Shown here piece after piece: positions 25,048-32,553 of a stretch of DNA of 64,000 nt. The DNA is from Nonomuraea wenchangensis (GTDB taxonomy: Bacteria > Actinomycetota > Actinomycetes > Streptosporangiales > Streptosporangiaceae). Position 1 is the first letter of the stretch. Each line of letters starts with the position of its first letter. The stretch spans positions 62,001-126,000 of the forward strand of contig NZ_FOHX01000004.1 in the NCBI RefSeq assembly GCF_900111685.1, read 5' to 3'. The notes beneath the pieces were generated by a model. That model was not told the origin of the DNA, did not search any database, and saw only the letters and a list, made by a program, of their open reading frames with translations. The translations under genes were made by a program, and so were the position numbers.

Positions 25048-25076
25048 TTTGTAGCAAGCGCTTGGTAAGCGGTCAA
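25048..25076 (-). promoter_or_regulatory. Promoter with KstR2-like palindrome in its spacer
   Basis: On the minus strand TTGACC (25071-25076) and TACAAA (25048-25053) are 17 bp apart. The spacer contains AGCAAGCGCTTGGT (25053-25066, plus-strand reading), which fits every fixed base of the AnCAAGnnCTTGnT consensus I recall for the TetR-type regulator KstR2; many other TetR repressors use similar CAAGCGCTTG sites. Confidence 0.7.
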
Positions 25077-25093
25077 ACCCCGGGAAAGGAGAA

Positions 25094-25121
25094 GCGCCCC
25101 CGTGCCGGAGCACGGAGGCGC
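25094..25121 (-). terminator. Terminator-like hairpin after the CwsA-like gene
   Basis: Arms GCGCCCCCGTGC and GCACGGAGGCGC pair over 12 bp with one mismatch and a CGGA loop; on the minus strand TTCTCCTTT follows. It ends transcription before the divergently placed promoter of the CrtC-like gene. Confidence 0.6.
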
Positions 25122-25138
25122 CTACCCTGGTCGCCGGA

Positions 25139-25639
25139 TCAGGACATCTTGCGAGATGTCTCGTCCGCCCGCTCCGACACGCCGCTCGCCATCCGGTTCG
25201 CGGAATCGGCGGTACGTTCCGCCTTCTCGTTGACCCAGCGTGAGGCATCGGAGGCGGAGTCCTTCATGTGCTCGGTCCACTGCTGGGCATTGCGGCGGTA
25301 GGCCATGTAGCCCATCGCCCCAACCGCGAGTCCGGTCATCAGAACGAGCATCGGCCACCTACGCGACCGCGTCCGAGCCGGCTCGATCTTCCTGGCCGCC
25401 GCGGTCAGCATGGAGCTGACGTACGGAGCGACCTGGTCCTCGATGCCGTGCGCCGCGGACTCCAGCCGCGGTGCCGCCCAAGAGCGGGCGTCCTCGATAC
25501 GGTGCGTGGCGGCCATCTTGGCCTGGCCGGCCATCGGCGACATGCGTTGGCCGGTGTTTACGGCCCGGGTCTTCACACGACCCATCCACGTGGCGGGTAC
25601 CTCTATGACCACGCGGCGCTTTCTCAGTGTCAGGGACAC
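25139..25639 (-). CDS. Single-helix membrane protein, positional counterpart of CwsA
   Basis: A 166-residue protein. It starts at GTG (25639) with GGGGAGG 5 nt upstream. The first about 100 residues are basic and helical (RVKTRAVNTGQRMSPMAGQA, repeated Ala-rich helices), then one membrane helix (MLVLMTGLAVGAMGYMAY), then a charged, Ala/Ser-rich C-terminal tail. Mycobacterial CwsA (Rv0008c), which works with CrgA and Wag31 in division and polar growth, has the same topology, lies on the same strand and directly precedes ppiA. Sequence similarity is too low to call by eye; similar proteins in Streptomyces are called DUF5324. The assignment is by position and shape. Confidence 0.6.
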   Translation of the reverse strand: MSLTLRKRRVVIEVPATWMGRVKTRAVNTGQRMSPMAGQAKMAATHRIEDARSWAAPRLESAAHGIEDQVAPYVSSMLTAAARKIEPARTRSRRWPMLVLMTGLAVGAMGYMAYRRNAQQWTEHMKDSASDASRWVNEKAERTADSANRMASGVSERADETSRKMS

Positions 25640-25795
25640 GACAACCTCCCCTGTCGTTGGGATCCCGAGGCTGACCTTCCCTGGGGGAGGCGGTCCATTC
25701 ATTGCGGTCCGTGGGAGGATGGTCACAGCGCCTTAAGGCCATAGTTCGCAAAAGATCACAAACCAACCCTGTATATAGAGGGGGGCAGCTGTCTC

Positions 25796-26332
25796 GTGGC
25801 TGAGAAGCTGATCGCTAACCTGCAGACCAACCGCGGCCTGATCAAGGTCGAACTCTTTCCCACCAAAGCGCCGAAGACCGTGCGCAACTTCGTGGAGCTG
25901 GCTGAAGGCACCCGCGAATGGACGCACCCGGGCACCGGCGAGAAGAGCACGGGCCGCTACTACGACGGCACCATCTTCCACCGCGTCATCTCGGGCTTCA
26001 TGATCCAGGGCGGCGACCCGCTGGGTCAGGGCGTCGGCGGCCCCGGCTACGAGTTCGACGACGAGATCCACCCCGAGCTCTGGTTCAACCGGCCCTACCT
26101 GCTGGCCATGGCCAACGCGGGCATCCGCTTCGGCAAGGGCACCAACGGCTCGCAGTTCTTCGTCACGGTCGCCCCGCAGCCGCACCTCAACGGCAAGCAC
26201 ACCATCTTCGGCGAGGTCGTCGAGGGCCAGGACGTCGTCGACGCCATCGCGAAGACCCGCACCGACGCCCGTGACCGGCCCGTGGAGGACGTCATCCTGG
26301 AGTCGGTCACCTTCGACCGCGTGCAGGGCTGA
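25796..26332 (+). CDS. ppiA: Cyclophilin-type peptidyl-prolyl isomerase
   Basis: A 178-residue cyclophilin starting at GTG. The active-site arginine and neighbours are in FHRVISGFMIQGGDP, with the NGSQFFVTVAPQPHLNGKHT strand-loop that lines the proline pocket. No signal peptide, so it acts in the cytoplasm on cis-trans proline bonds. Position between the CwsA-like gene and crgA matches Rv0009 of mycobacteria. A TATATA-containing stretch (25770s) may be part of its promoter. Confidence 0.95.
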   Translation: MAEKLIANLQTNRGLIKVELFPTKAPKTVRNFVELAEGTREWTHPGTGEKSTGRYYDGTIFHRVISGFMIQGGDPLGQGVGGPGYEFDDEIHPELWFNRPYLLAMANAGIRFGKGTNGSQFFVTVAPQPHLNGKHTIFGEVVEGQDVVDAIAKTRTDARDRPVEDVILESVTFDRVQG

Positions 26333-26381
26333 GCCCGCGTTCCTGAGGGGCGGGCGAAGCGCAGCAAGCCGTAACAGGCCA

Positions 26382-26387
26382 TAGGCT
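26382..26387 (+). promoter_or_regulatory. -10 box for a leaderless rhomboid mRNA
   Basis: TAGGCT lies 7 nt before the ATG at 26395, with no Shine-Dalgarno between. No clear -35 is visible. Confidence 0.4.
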
Positions 26388-26394
26388 TTCGGTC

Positions 26395-27267
26395 ATGACC
26401 AGCTTGCCGCCCAGCCCGCCCCCTCAGCCGGAGCAGCCGGCCGAGGCCGTCCCCACGTGCTACCGGCATCCGGAGAAGGAAACCTGGGTCCGCTGTCAGC
26501 GTTGTGAGCGCCCGATCTGCCCCGACTGCATGCGTGACGCGGCGGTCGGCTTCCAGTGCCCCGAATGCGTGGCCGACGGCAACCGCGGCATCCGTCAGGC
26601 CCGCTCCACCTTCGGTGGCAACGTCGTGCGCACGCCGATCGTCACCTACACGATCCTGGTCATCAACCTGCTGATCTTCGGGGCCCAATATCTCATCGGC
26701 GACCGCGTCACGGGCGAGCTCGCGATGTGGCCCGCCGGGGTCGCGCTCGGCGAGCAGTACCACCGGCTGATCACCGCCGCGTTCGTGCACGGCGGCGTGA
26801 TGCACATCCTGTTCAACTCCTGGGCGCTCTACGTCGTCGGCCCCTACCTGGAGCGCTCCTTCGGCCACGCCCGCTATCTCGCGATCTACCTGCTCAGCGC
26901 GCTCGGCGGCAGCGTGCTCGGCCTCTGGCTCGACCCGCTCAGCCAGCCGACGGTCGGCGCCTCCGGCGCCATCTTCGGCCTCTTCGGCGCGGTCTTCGTG
27001 GTCGGCCGCCGGCTCAACATGGACGTGCGCGGCATCGCCGTGCTGATCGCGATCAACCTGGCGATCACCTTCGTGGTCTCGGGCATCAGCTGGACCGGGC
27101 ACATCGGCGGACTGATCACCGGTTCGCTGCTGGCGGCGGCCATCGCCTATGCCCCCAGCAGGAACCGGACCCTGTGGCAGGCGGCGACCGTCGCGGGCGT
27201 GCTGATCGTGCTGATCGCCCTGGTGCTGGTGCGCGTGTCGGCCATTCAGGCCGCCGTGGGCGTCTGA
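26395..27267 (+). CDS. Rhomboid-family intramembrane serine protease with N-terminal zinc finger
   Basis: A 290-residue protein. Residues 22-58 carry a B-box-like zinc finger (C22, H25, C34, C37, C42, C45, C55, C58), then six membrane helices. The catalytic Ser190 is in GASGAIFG and His236 in TGHIGGLITG; the HGGVMHILFNSWAL motif of loop 1/helix 2 is also present. It cleaves membrane helices of unknown targets. The fused zinc-finger rhomboid layout is common in actinobacteria. It follows ppiA by 62 bp. Confidence 0.93.
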   Translation: MTSLPPSPPPQPEQPAEAVPTCYRHPEKETWVRCQRCERPICPDCMRDAAVGFQCPECVADGNRGIRQARSTFGGNVVRTPIVTYTILVINLLIFGAQYLIGDRVTGELAMWPAGVALGEQYHRLITAAFVHGGVMHILFNSWALYVVGPYLERSFGHARYLAIYLLSALGGSVLGLWLDPLSQPTVGASGAIFGLFGAVFVVGRRLNMDVRGIAVLIAINLAITFVVSGISWTGHIGGLITGSLLAAAIAYAPSRNRTLWQAATVAGVLIVLIALVLVRVSAIQAAVGV

Positions 27268-27299
27268 ACGAGGGCCGCCGCGTGACGGCGCCCACAGGG

Positions 27300-27320
27300 T
27301 GTGGAAAAAACTGTGGAAAG
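27300..27320 (-). other. Pair of DnaA-box-like sequences
   Basis: On the minus strand TTTTCCACA (27300-27308) fits the TTWTNCACA DnaA-box rule, and CTTTCCACA (27312-27320) is one base off. They lie between the rhomboid gene and crgA. This may be chance in a short spacer. Confidence 0.3.
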
Positions 27321-27322
27321 AA

Positions 27323-27568
27323 CTAACGCCAGCGGGTGGAAAGAACCACACCGAAGATGATGAACACGAACCCGATCAGCAGATTCCAGTTCTGGAGGTC
27401 GCCGATGAAGGGCGTGCTGGGCGCGACGTAGTAGACCGCGATCCAGAGGATGCCGATGATCCACGCGATGACCATCGTCGGCGCCAGCCACCGCGGGCTG
27501 ACCTTGACCTGCTGCGACCTCTGCGGCGGCGTGTAGACCGCCTTCTTACGAGCCTTGGACTTGGGCAC
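27323..27568 (-). CDS. crgA: Cell division protein CrgA
   Basis: An 81-residue protein with two membrane helices (PTMVIAWIIGILWIAVYYVA and LLIGFVFIIFGVVLSTRW) and a short basic cytoplasmic N-terminus, the full CrgA pattern. CrgA binds FtsZ, FtsI and other divisome parts and limits septation. GTG at 27568 has AGGAG 7 nt upstream, better than a 10-residue longer start. It stands opposite ppiA and the sortase in the order known from mycobacteria and streptomycetes. Confidence 0.95.
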   Translation of the reverse strand: MPKSKARKKAVYTPPQRSQQVKVSPRWLAPTMVIAWIIGILWIAVYYVAPSTPFIGDLQNWNLLIGFVFIIFGVVLSTRWR

Positions 27569-27700
27569 TGGGTAACTCCTGCTGAGGGCCTGGGGCATCC
27601 GGATCGTCCGCAGGCTCTTCGGTTAGCCTAATCGAGACGGGCCCAGGATAGTCGCCACGCGCACGTCCTGGCGATCCCCGGTCGCCGTGGCTCCCCCGCT

Positions 27701-27706
27701 TACCCT
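27701..27706 (+). promoter_or_regulatory. -10 box for a leaderless sortase mRNA
   Basis: TACCCT lies 6 nt before the GTG at 27713, with no ribosome-binding site. No obvious -35 is visible. Confidence 0.45.
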
Positions 27707-27712
27707 GATCGA

Positions 27713-28336
27713 GTGCGGGCTGCGCTCCGGGCCCTGGGGGAGACGAGCATCACCGCGGGCCTCATCCTCATGTTGTTCTGCGCCTACCTGCTCTGGGGCA
27801 CCGGCTCCTACACCCAGAGCCAGCAACTGCTGCTCCAGCGCGAACTCGCCGCGGCGCGGGCGGCCGGCGAGCGCGGCCGCCTCGACCGCATCGACCTGGG
27901 CCGGGCCGTCGCCCTGCTGAGCATCCCCAGGCTCGGCCCCGGCTTCCGGTACGCGATCGTCGAAGGCGTCGGCGCCGACCAGCTCAGGAAGGGGCCGGGC
28001 CACTACCCGGGCAGCGCCCTGCCGGGCCAGATCGGCAACTTCGTGGTCTCCGGGCACCGGACGACGTACGCGGCCCCGTTCAACCGGCTCGACGAGCTGG
28101 AACGCGGCGACGAGATCGTGGTGGACGCCCGCGAGGCCCGCTACACCTACCGCGTCACCTCACAGGACGTCGTGGAGCCCGACGAGGTGGACGTGCTCGC
28201 CCCCGTGCCCGGCAAGCTCGACATCCGCCCCATCCGCGCCTACATCACGCTGTCCACCTGCCACCCGGAGTTCTCCGCCGCCCAGCGGCTCATCGTGTAC
28301 GGCGTGCTCAAAGAGACGCAGCTCAGGAAGGAATGA
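27713..28336 (+). CDS. Class E sortase
   Basis: A 207-residue sortase with one N-terminal membrane helix (about 12-29). Catalytic residues are visible: His115 in VVSGHRTTYAAPF, Cys183 in TLSTCHPEF, and Arg192 nine residues later. Class E enzymes in high-GC actinobacteria join LAXTG-type surface proteins to the cell wall in place of class A; no such substrate is in the window. The next small membrane gene begins 7 bp after the stop, then pabA, so they share a transcript. Confidence 0.92.
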   Translation: MRAALRALGETSITAGLILMLFCAYLLWGTGSYTQSQQLLLQRELAAARAAGERGRLDRIDLGRAVALLSIPRLGPGFRYAIVEGVGADQLRKGPGHYPGSALPGQIGNFVVSGHRTTYAAPFNRLDELERGDEIVVDAREARYTYRVTSQDVVEPDEVDVLAPVPGKLDIRPIRAYITLSTCHPEFSAAQRLIVYGVLKETQLRKE

Positions 28337-28343
28337 GCCCCAG

Positions 28344-28502
28344 ATGTACGCCTGGCTCTGGCGCAAGCTGCCCGGCCCGCTGCCCCGCCGGATCCTGACC
28401 GCCGCCGTGCTGGTCACCGCCGTGGTGGCCGTACTGTGGTTTGTCGTCTTTCCGCTACTGGAGCCGCTGGTGACGCTCGACGAGGTGACGGTGAGGGAAT
28501 GA
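28344..28502 (+). CDS. Small single-helix membrane protein between sortase and pabA
   Basis: A 52-residue protein, MYAWLWRKLPGPLPRRILTA..., with one membrane helix (about 18-40) and a short acidic tail. It has an AGGAAGGA region upstream, and its stop overlaps the pabA start (ATGA), so translation is coupled. Similar small genes stand at this place in streptomycetes and relatives. It is too short to be found by most gene callers; function is unknown, perhaps aiding the sortase. Confidence 0.75.
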   Translation: MYAWLWRKLPGPLPRRILTAAVLVTAVVAVLWFVVFPLLEPLVTLDEVTVRE

Positions 28503-29071
28503 GCCGGGTGCTGGTGGTGGACAACCACGACAGCTTCGTCCACACGATCGTGCAGTATCTGCGCGTCCTCGGGGCCGAGTGCGACGTACGCCCGCGCGAC
28601 GAGGTGCGCGAGGCCGACGCCGACGGTTTCGACGGCGTGCTGGTCAGCCCCGGCCCCGGCACTCCCGAGGCGGCCGGCGTGAGTGTCCCGCTCGTCCGCC
28701 GCGCGGTCGCGAGGCGGCAGCCGCTGCTCGGCGTCTGCCTCGGCCACCAGGCCATCGCCGTCGCCTTCGGCGCCACGGTCACCCGCGCGCCGGAGCTGTT
28801 CCACGGCCGGACGAGCGACATCCTGCACGACGGCGAGGGCGTGTTCGAGACACTGCCCTCGCCGGTGCGGATGACCCGCTACCACTCGCTCGCCGTGCTG
28901 CCCGGCACGGTGCCCGAGACGCTGGAGGTGACCGCACGCACCGCCGACGGCGTGGTCATGGGCCTGCGCCACCGCGGGGCGCCGGTCGAGGGCATCCAGT
29001 TCCACCCCGAGTCGGTCCTGTCCGAGCACGGCTACACGCTGCTGGGAAATTGGCTTCGGCGAACCATGTAA
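28499..29071 (+). CDS. pabA: Aminodeoxychorismate/anthranilate synthase glutamine amidotransferase subunit
   Basis: A 190-residue class I glutamine amidotransferase. The nucleophile Cys80 is in GVCLGHQAIA, and the His-Glu pair in FHPESVLSEHG, with the oxyanion loop SPGPGTPEAAG. It releases ammonia from glutamine for chorismate amination in folate (PabA) or tryptophan (TrpG) synthesis; the sequence does not decide which, and the same protein may serve both. It corresponds to Rv0013 (trpG) beside pknB in mycobacteria. A strong terminator follows. Confidence 0.93.
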   Translation: MSRVLVVDNHDSFVHTIVQYLRVLGAECDVRPRDEVREADADGFDGVLVSPGPGTPEAAGVSVPLVRRAVARRQPLLGVCLGHQAIAVAFGATVTRAPELFHGRTSDILHDGEGVFETLPSPVRMTRYHSLAVLPGTVPETLEVTARTADGVVMGLRHRGAPVEGIQFHPESVLSEHGYTLLGNWLRRTM

Positions 29072-29101
29072 CAAATGTCGTGCTGCCACCGACTTACCAG
29101 T

Positions 29102-29144
29102 GAACGTCCCCGCCGTTGCCCCCGAGCGGCGGGGGCGTTCTTTT
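29102..29144 (+). terminator. Rho-independent terminator after pabA
   Basis: Arms GAACGTCCCCGCCG and CGGCGGGGGCGTTC pair over 14 bp (one G-T), followed by TTTT. Confidence 0.85.
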
Positions 29145-29154
29145 CGTTCGGCAA

Positions 29155-29198
29155 CGCCGAGGGCCGCCCCTCCCGGAAGGGAGAGACGGCCCTCGGCG
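29155..29198 (-). terminator. Terminator after pknB
   Basis: Perfect 12-bp arms CGCCGAGGGCCG/CGGCCCTCGGCG enclose a second small hairpin (CTCCC-GGAA-GGGAG). It closes the leftward kinase operon and backs onto the pabA terminator. Confidence 0.7.
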
Positions 29199-29213
29199 CT
29201 TCTGGACCCGTCG

Positions 29214-31079
29214 CTAGAACCCGTCGGGCTCGTCGTCGATCGGGTTGTCGTTCGTCGGCGGGTCGTCGATCGGGTTGTCGCTGGTCGGCTCGTCGCTGGG
29301 CTGCTGGGGGAAGTCTTCGTTCGGCTGCTGCGTCGGCTGCTGCGGCCCGGTGGACACCACGATCGTGATCGTCGTGTTGGGCGCCAGCTTGGCCCCCTCG
29401 CCGGGGTTCTGCTGGATGACCGTGCCCTGCGGCTGGTCGCTCGGCTGCGGGACGACCTTCACCCGGAAGCCGGCCGACTTGATCTGCGCGGAGGCGTCCT
29501 CCTGGGTGAGCCCGATGACGCTCGGCACCTCGCCCAGCTCCTTGGGCACGTAGAGGGTGACGGTGCCGTTCTCCTCGATCTCCTCGCCGGCCTTGGGCCT
29601 GGTGTCGATGACCGTGCCCTGCTTCTTGCTGGAGACCTTGGTCTTGACCGTGCCGCGCAGGCCCTCCTTCTCCAGAGCGGCCATCGCGTCCTCCTGGGAC
29701 AGGCCGATGAGGCCGTCCGGCACCTTCTTCTTGGCCGGGCCCTTGGAGACGTAGAGCTTGACCGCCGAACCCTTCTCGACCTTGGTGTCCTCCGGCGGGT
29801 CGGTCCGGATCACACTGCCCTTGTCGATCTCGGAGCTGTTCTCCTGGACGACCTCGACCTTGAGCTCAAGCGTCTTGAGCTGCTCCTCCGCGTACGCCCG
29901 CTCCTGCGAGACGAGCGAGGGGATCGTGACCTGGGTGTCGGAGGTGGCGCTGTTGCCGCCGCCGAAGACGATGTAGCCGACCGTCACGAACGCGCCGATG
30001 ATCAGCAGCGGGATGATGATCCACAGGGCGGTCTTGACCCCGTTGCCGCCGCCTCCGGAAGCCCGGCGCCGACCGCCACGGCCGCCGCCCTCGCCGTCGC
30101 CGTACTCGTAGGGCGGGACGGCGTTGGTGCGCTGCGTGGCCGGGCCGGCCGCCGCGTGCGTGGCCGTCATCATGCGCGTGCCCTGGCCGTAGCCGCCGGC
30201 GTTCATCGCCATCGTCTGGGCGTCGGTCGGCATGCCGGACATCGCCCGCTGGATGTCGGCCCGCATCTCGCCCGCGCTCTGGTAGCGCTGGGCGGGGTCC
30301 TTGGCCATGGACTTGAGCACGATCGCGTCGGCCCAGGCCGGGATCTCGGGGTCGATCTGCGACGGCGGGATCGGCTCCTCGCGTACGTGCTGGTAGGCGA
30401 TCGCGACCGGCGAGTCGCCGGTGAACGGCGGCTGGCCCGTCAGCAGCTCGTAGAGCAGGCAGCCGGTCGAGTAGATGTCGCTGCGCGCGTCGACCCGCTC
30501 GCCCCGCGCCTGCTCCGGCGAGAGGTATTGGGCCGTGCCGATCACCTGGGCGGTCTGCGTCATCGTGGCGGCCGAGTCGGCCATCGCGCGGGCGATGCCG
30601 AAGTCCATCACCTTGACGTCGCCCGCACGGGTGATCATCACGTTGGCCGGCTTGATGTCGCGGTGCACGATGCCGCCGCGGTGGCTGTAGTCGAGCGCCC
30701 GCAGAATGCCGTCGACCAGCTCGACCGCGCGCTCCGGCAGCAGCCGGCGATCCTGGCGCAGCAGGTCGCGCAGGGTGCGGCCGTCGACGTACTCCATCAC
30801 GATGTACGGGACCGGCGCGCCGTCGGTGACGTCCTCGCCGGTGTCGTAGACCGCGACGACGGCGGGGTGGTTGAGTGAGGCCGCGGACTGCGCCTCGCGG
30901 CGGAAACGGGCCTGGAAGGTGTGGTCGCGTGCGAGGTCGGAGCGGAGGGTTTTGATCGCGACTATGCGGTCCAGCCGGATGTCTCGGGCGCGATACACCT
31001 CGGCCATGCCGCCGCGCCCGACGACACCGTCGAGCTCGTAACGACCTCCGAGTAGCCGAGGCTGAGTCATTTCCTGCAC
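29214..31079 (-). CDS. pknB: PASTA-domain serine/threonine kinase PknB
   Basis: A 621-residue kinase. Kinase domain about residues 12-275: glycine loop GRGGMAEVYRA, VAIKTL lysine, HRDIKPANVM catalytic loop and DFGIAR. A juxtamembrane stretch follows, one membrane helix near residue 350 (ALWIIIPLLIIGAFVTVGYI), three PASTA repeats, and an acidic Pro/Asp/Asn tail (SDNPIDDPPTNDNPIDDEP). PASTA domains bind muropeptide or lipid II, coupling cell-wall state to phosphorylation. The M. tuberculosis PknB has four PASTA repeats; here I count three. The start may be GTG at 31079 or ATG at 31070. Confidence 0.95.
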   Translation of the reverse strand: MQEMTQPRLLGGRYELDGVVGRGGMAEVYRARDIRLDRIVAIKTLRSDLARDHTFQARFRREAQSAASLNHPAVVAVYDTGEDVTDGAPVPYIVMEYVDGRTLRDLLRQDRRLLPERAVELVDGILRALDYSHRGGIVHRDIKPANVMITRAGDVKVMDFGIARAMADSAATMTQTAQVIGTAQYLSPEQARGERVDARSDIYSTGCLLYELLTGQPPFTGDSPVAIAYQHVREEPIPPSQIDPEIPAWADAIVLKSMAKDPAQRYQSAGEMRADIQRAMSGMPTDAQTMAMNAGGYGQGTRMMTATHAAAGPATQRTNAVPPYEYGDGEGGGRGGRRRASGGGGNGVKTALWIIIPLLIIGAFVTVGYIVFGGGNSATSDTQVTIPSLVSQERAYAEEQLKTLELKVEVVQENSSEIDKGSVIRTDPPEDTKVEKGSAVKLYVSKGPAKKKVPDGLIGLSQEDAMAALEKEGLRGTVKTKVSSKKQGTVIDTRPKAGEEIEENGTVTLYVPKELGEVPSVIGLTQEDASAQIKSAGFRVKVVPQPSDQPQGTVIQQNPGEGAKLAPNTTITIVVSTGPQQPTQQPNEDFPQQPSDEPTSDNPIDDPPTNDNPIDDEPDGF

Positions 31080-31152
31080 TGTCCCTTACCGTTCATCTTG
31101 GGTACCGGCCTGCTCGGGGGCCGCCGGTGTCCATCATCGACCCCCTGGCGCG

Positions 31153-32532
31153 TCACGTCTCCTCCTCGGGCGGGTTTGTCGCACCCTGATCCGGCGAAGT
31201 GGGCGGTGTCGGAGTTGTCAGGGTTGGGGTGGGCTTCGGGGTTGTGGGGGCGGGCGTCGGGGTCCGCGTCGTCGGGGTTGCCTTCGGTGTCGGCTTTCTC
31301 GTGGGAGTAGCCGACTTGCTTACCGTAGCCGACCGCGAGGGTGTAGGCCGCGACGACCTGACCGCAACCACCGGGGGGCGGTGGGTCCGCGGTTTGGTCC
31401 TGATCGGCCTCACCTGGGCGGGCGAGGGCGCCGGGGGCGTCGGCTCCGCGGTGCCGGGCGCGGCCGTGGTGGGGGTCCTGGCGGCGAGGGTCATGGCGCT
31501 GAGGCCCACCGCGGCGACGCAGCCGGCCGTGGCGACCACGGCCAGCGTACGGGCGCCCCGGCGACGCCGCCTCGCCGGCGCCGGCCCGGTGGTGTGCTCG
31601 TCGGGCGCGGTGGGGGTGACCAGGTCGGTCTCCCGCTCCTCCTCCGGCGACGGCTCGCGTACGCGGAAGCCGCCGGGGTCGGTGAGCATGCTCAGCTCGG
31701 CCGGCTGACCCGCCGAGCGCTCGGCGGCGACCAGCGACTCGCGCAGCACGTACGCCCGGTCGGCCACCGCCATGGCCGTCCCCGGCCGCAGCCCGGGATC
31801 CTTGGCCAGCAGCCTCATGACCAGCTCGCGCACCGGCGCGGGCACGTCCACGCCGAGCGGCCTGGGCGCCTCGTTGAGGTGCTGCAGCGCGATGGCCACA
31901 TGATTGTCACCCAGGAACGGGGTGCGCCCGGCCAGGCACTCGTAGGCCACCACGCCGAGGGAGTAGAGGTCGGTCGCCGGGGTGAGCGGGAAGCCCTGCG
32001 CCTGCTCGGGGCTGACGTATTGGGCGGTGCCCAGCACGGTGCCGGTCTGCGTCACCGGCGCCGCCTCCATGGCCCGCGCGATGCCGAAGTCGGTGACCTT
32101 GATCATGCCTTCGGGCGTGACGAGCAGGTTGCCCGGCTTGATGTCGCGATGGATGACGCCCGCCGCGTGCGCCGCGTGCAGCGCCCTGGCGGTCTGGTGG
32201 ACCACGTCGAGGGTCACCTCGGCCCCGATGGCGCCGTTGCGCCCCAGGATGGCCGACAGCGGCTCCCCGTGGACCAGCTCCATCACGAGGTAGGACAGGT
32301 CGCTCTGCTCGCCGTAGTCGAAGACCTGGGCGATCCCGGGGTCGGCCAGGGAGGCGGTGATCCTGGCCTCGTTCCTGAAACGTTCGCGAAAGGCCGGGTC
32401 GACGTGGATGTGACTACGGAGGATCTTGACGGCCACCTCGCGGCCCAGGAGCTCGTCCCGGGCACGCCACACTTCTCCCATACCGCCCATGGCGATGCGG
32501 GAGACCAGGAGGTAGCGGTTACGGAGCCGCAT
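31153..32532 (-). CDS. pknA: Serine/threonine kinase PknA-like
   Basis: A 459-residue kinase starting MRLRNRYLLVSRIAMGGMGE. The kinase domain shows VAVKIL, HRDIKPGNLLV and DFGIARAME. One membrane helix is near residue 335-355 (LAVVATAGCVAAVGLSAMTL). Outside the membrane a long low-complexity Thr/Pro/Lys tail (repeats like TPTRKPTPK) replaces PASTA repeats and could be O-glycosylated. It lies between pbpA and pknB in the standard order and controls growth and division through substrates such as FtsZ and Wag31 in mycobacteria. Confidence 0.93.
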   Translation of the reverse strand: MRLRNRYLLVSRIAMGGMGEVWRARDELLGREVAVKILRSHIHVDPAFRERFRNEARITASLADPGIAQVFDYGEQSDLSYLVMELVHGEPLSAILGRNGAIGAEVTLDVVHQTARALHAAHAAGVIHRDIKPGNLLVTPEGMIKVTDFGIARAMEAAPVTQTGTVLGTAQYVSPEQAQGFPLTPATDLYSLGVVAYECLAGRTPFLGDNHVAIALQHLNEAPRPLGVDVPAPVRELVMRLLAKDPGLRPGTAMAVADRAYVLRESLVAAERSAGQPAELSMLTDPGGFRVREPSPEEERETDLVTPTAPDEHTTGPAPARRRRRGARTLAVVATAGCVAAVGLSAMTLAARTPTTAAPGTAEPTPPAPSPAQVRPIRTKPRTHRPPVVAVRSSRPTPSRSATVSKSATPTRKPTPKATPTTRTPTPAPTTPKPTPTLTTPTPPTSPDQGATNPPEEET

Positions 32533-32553
32533 GATCCAGCAGGTTACCGTCGG

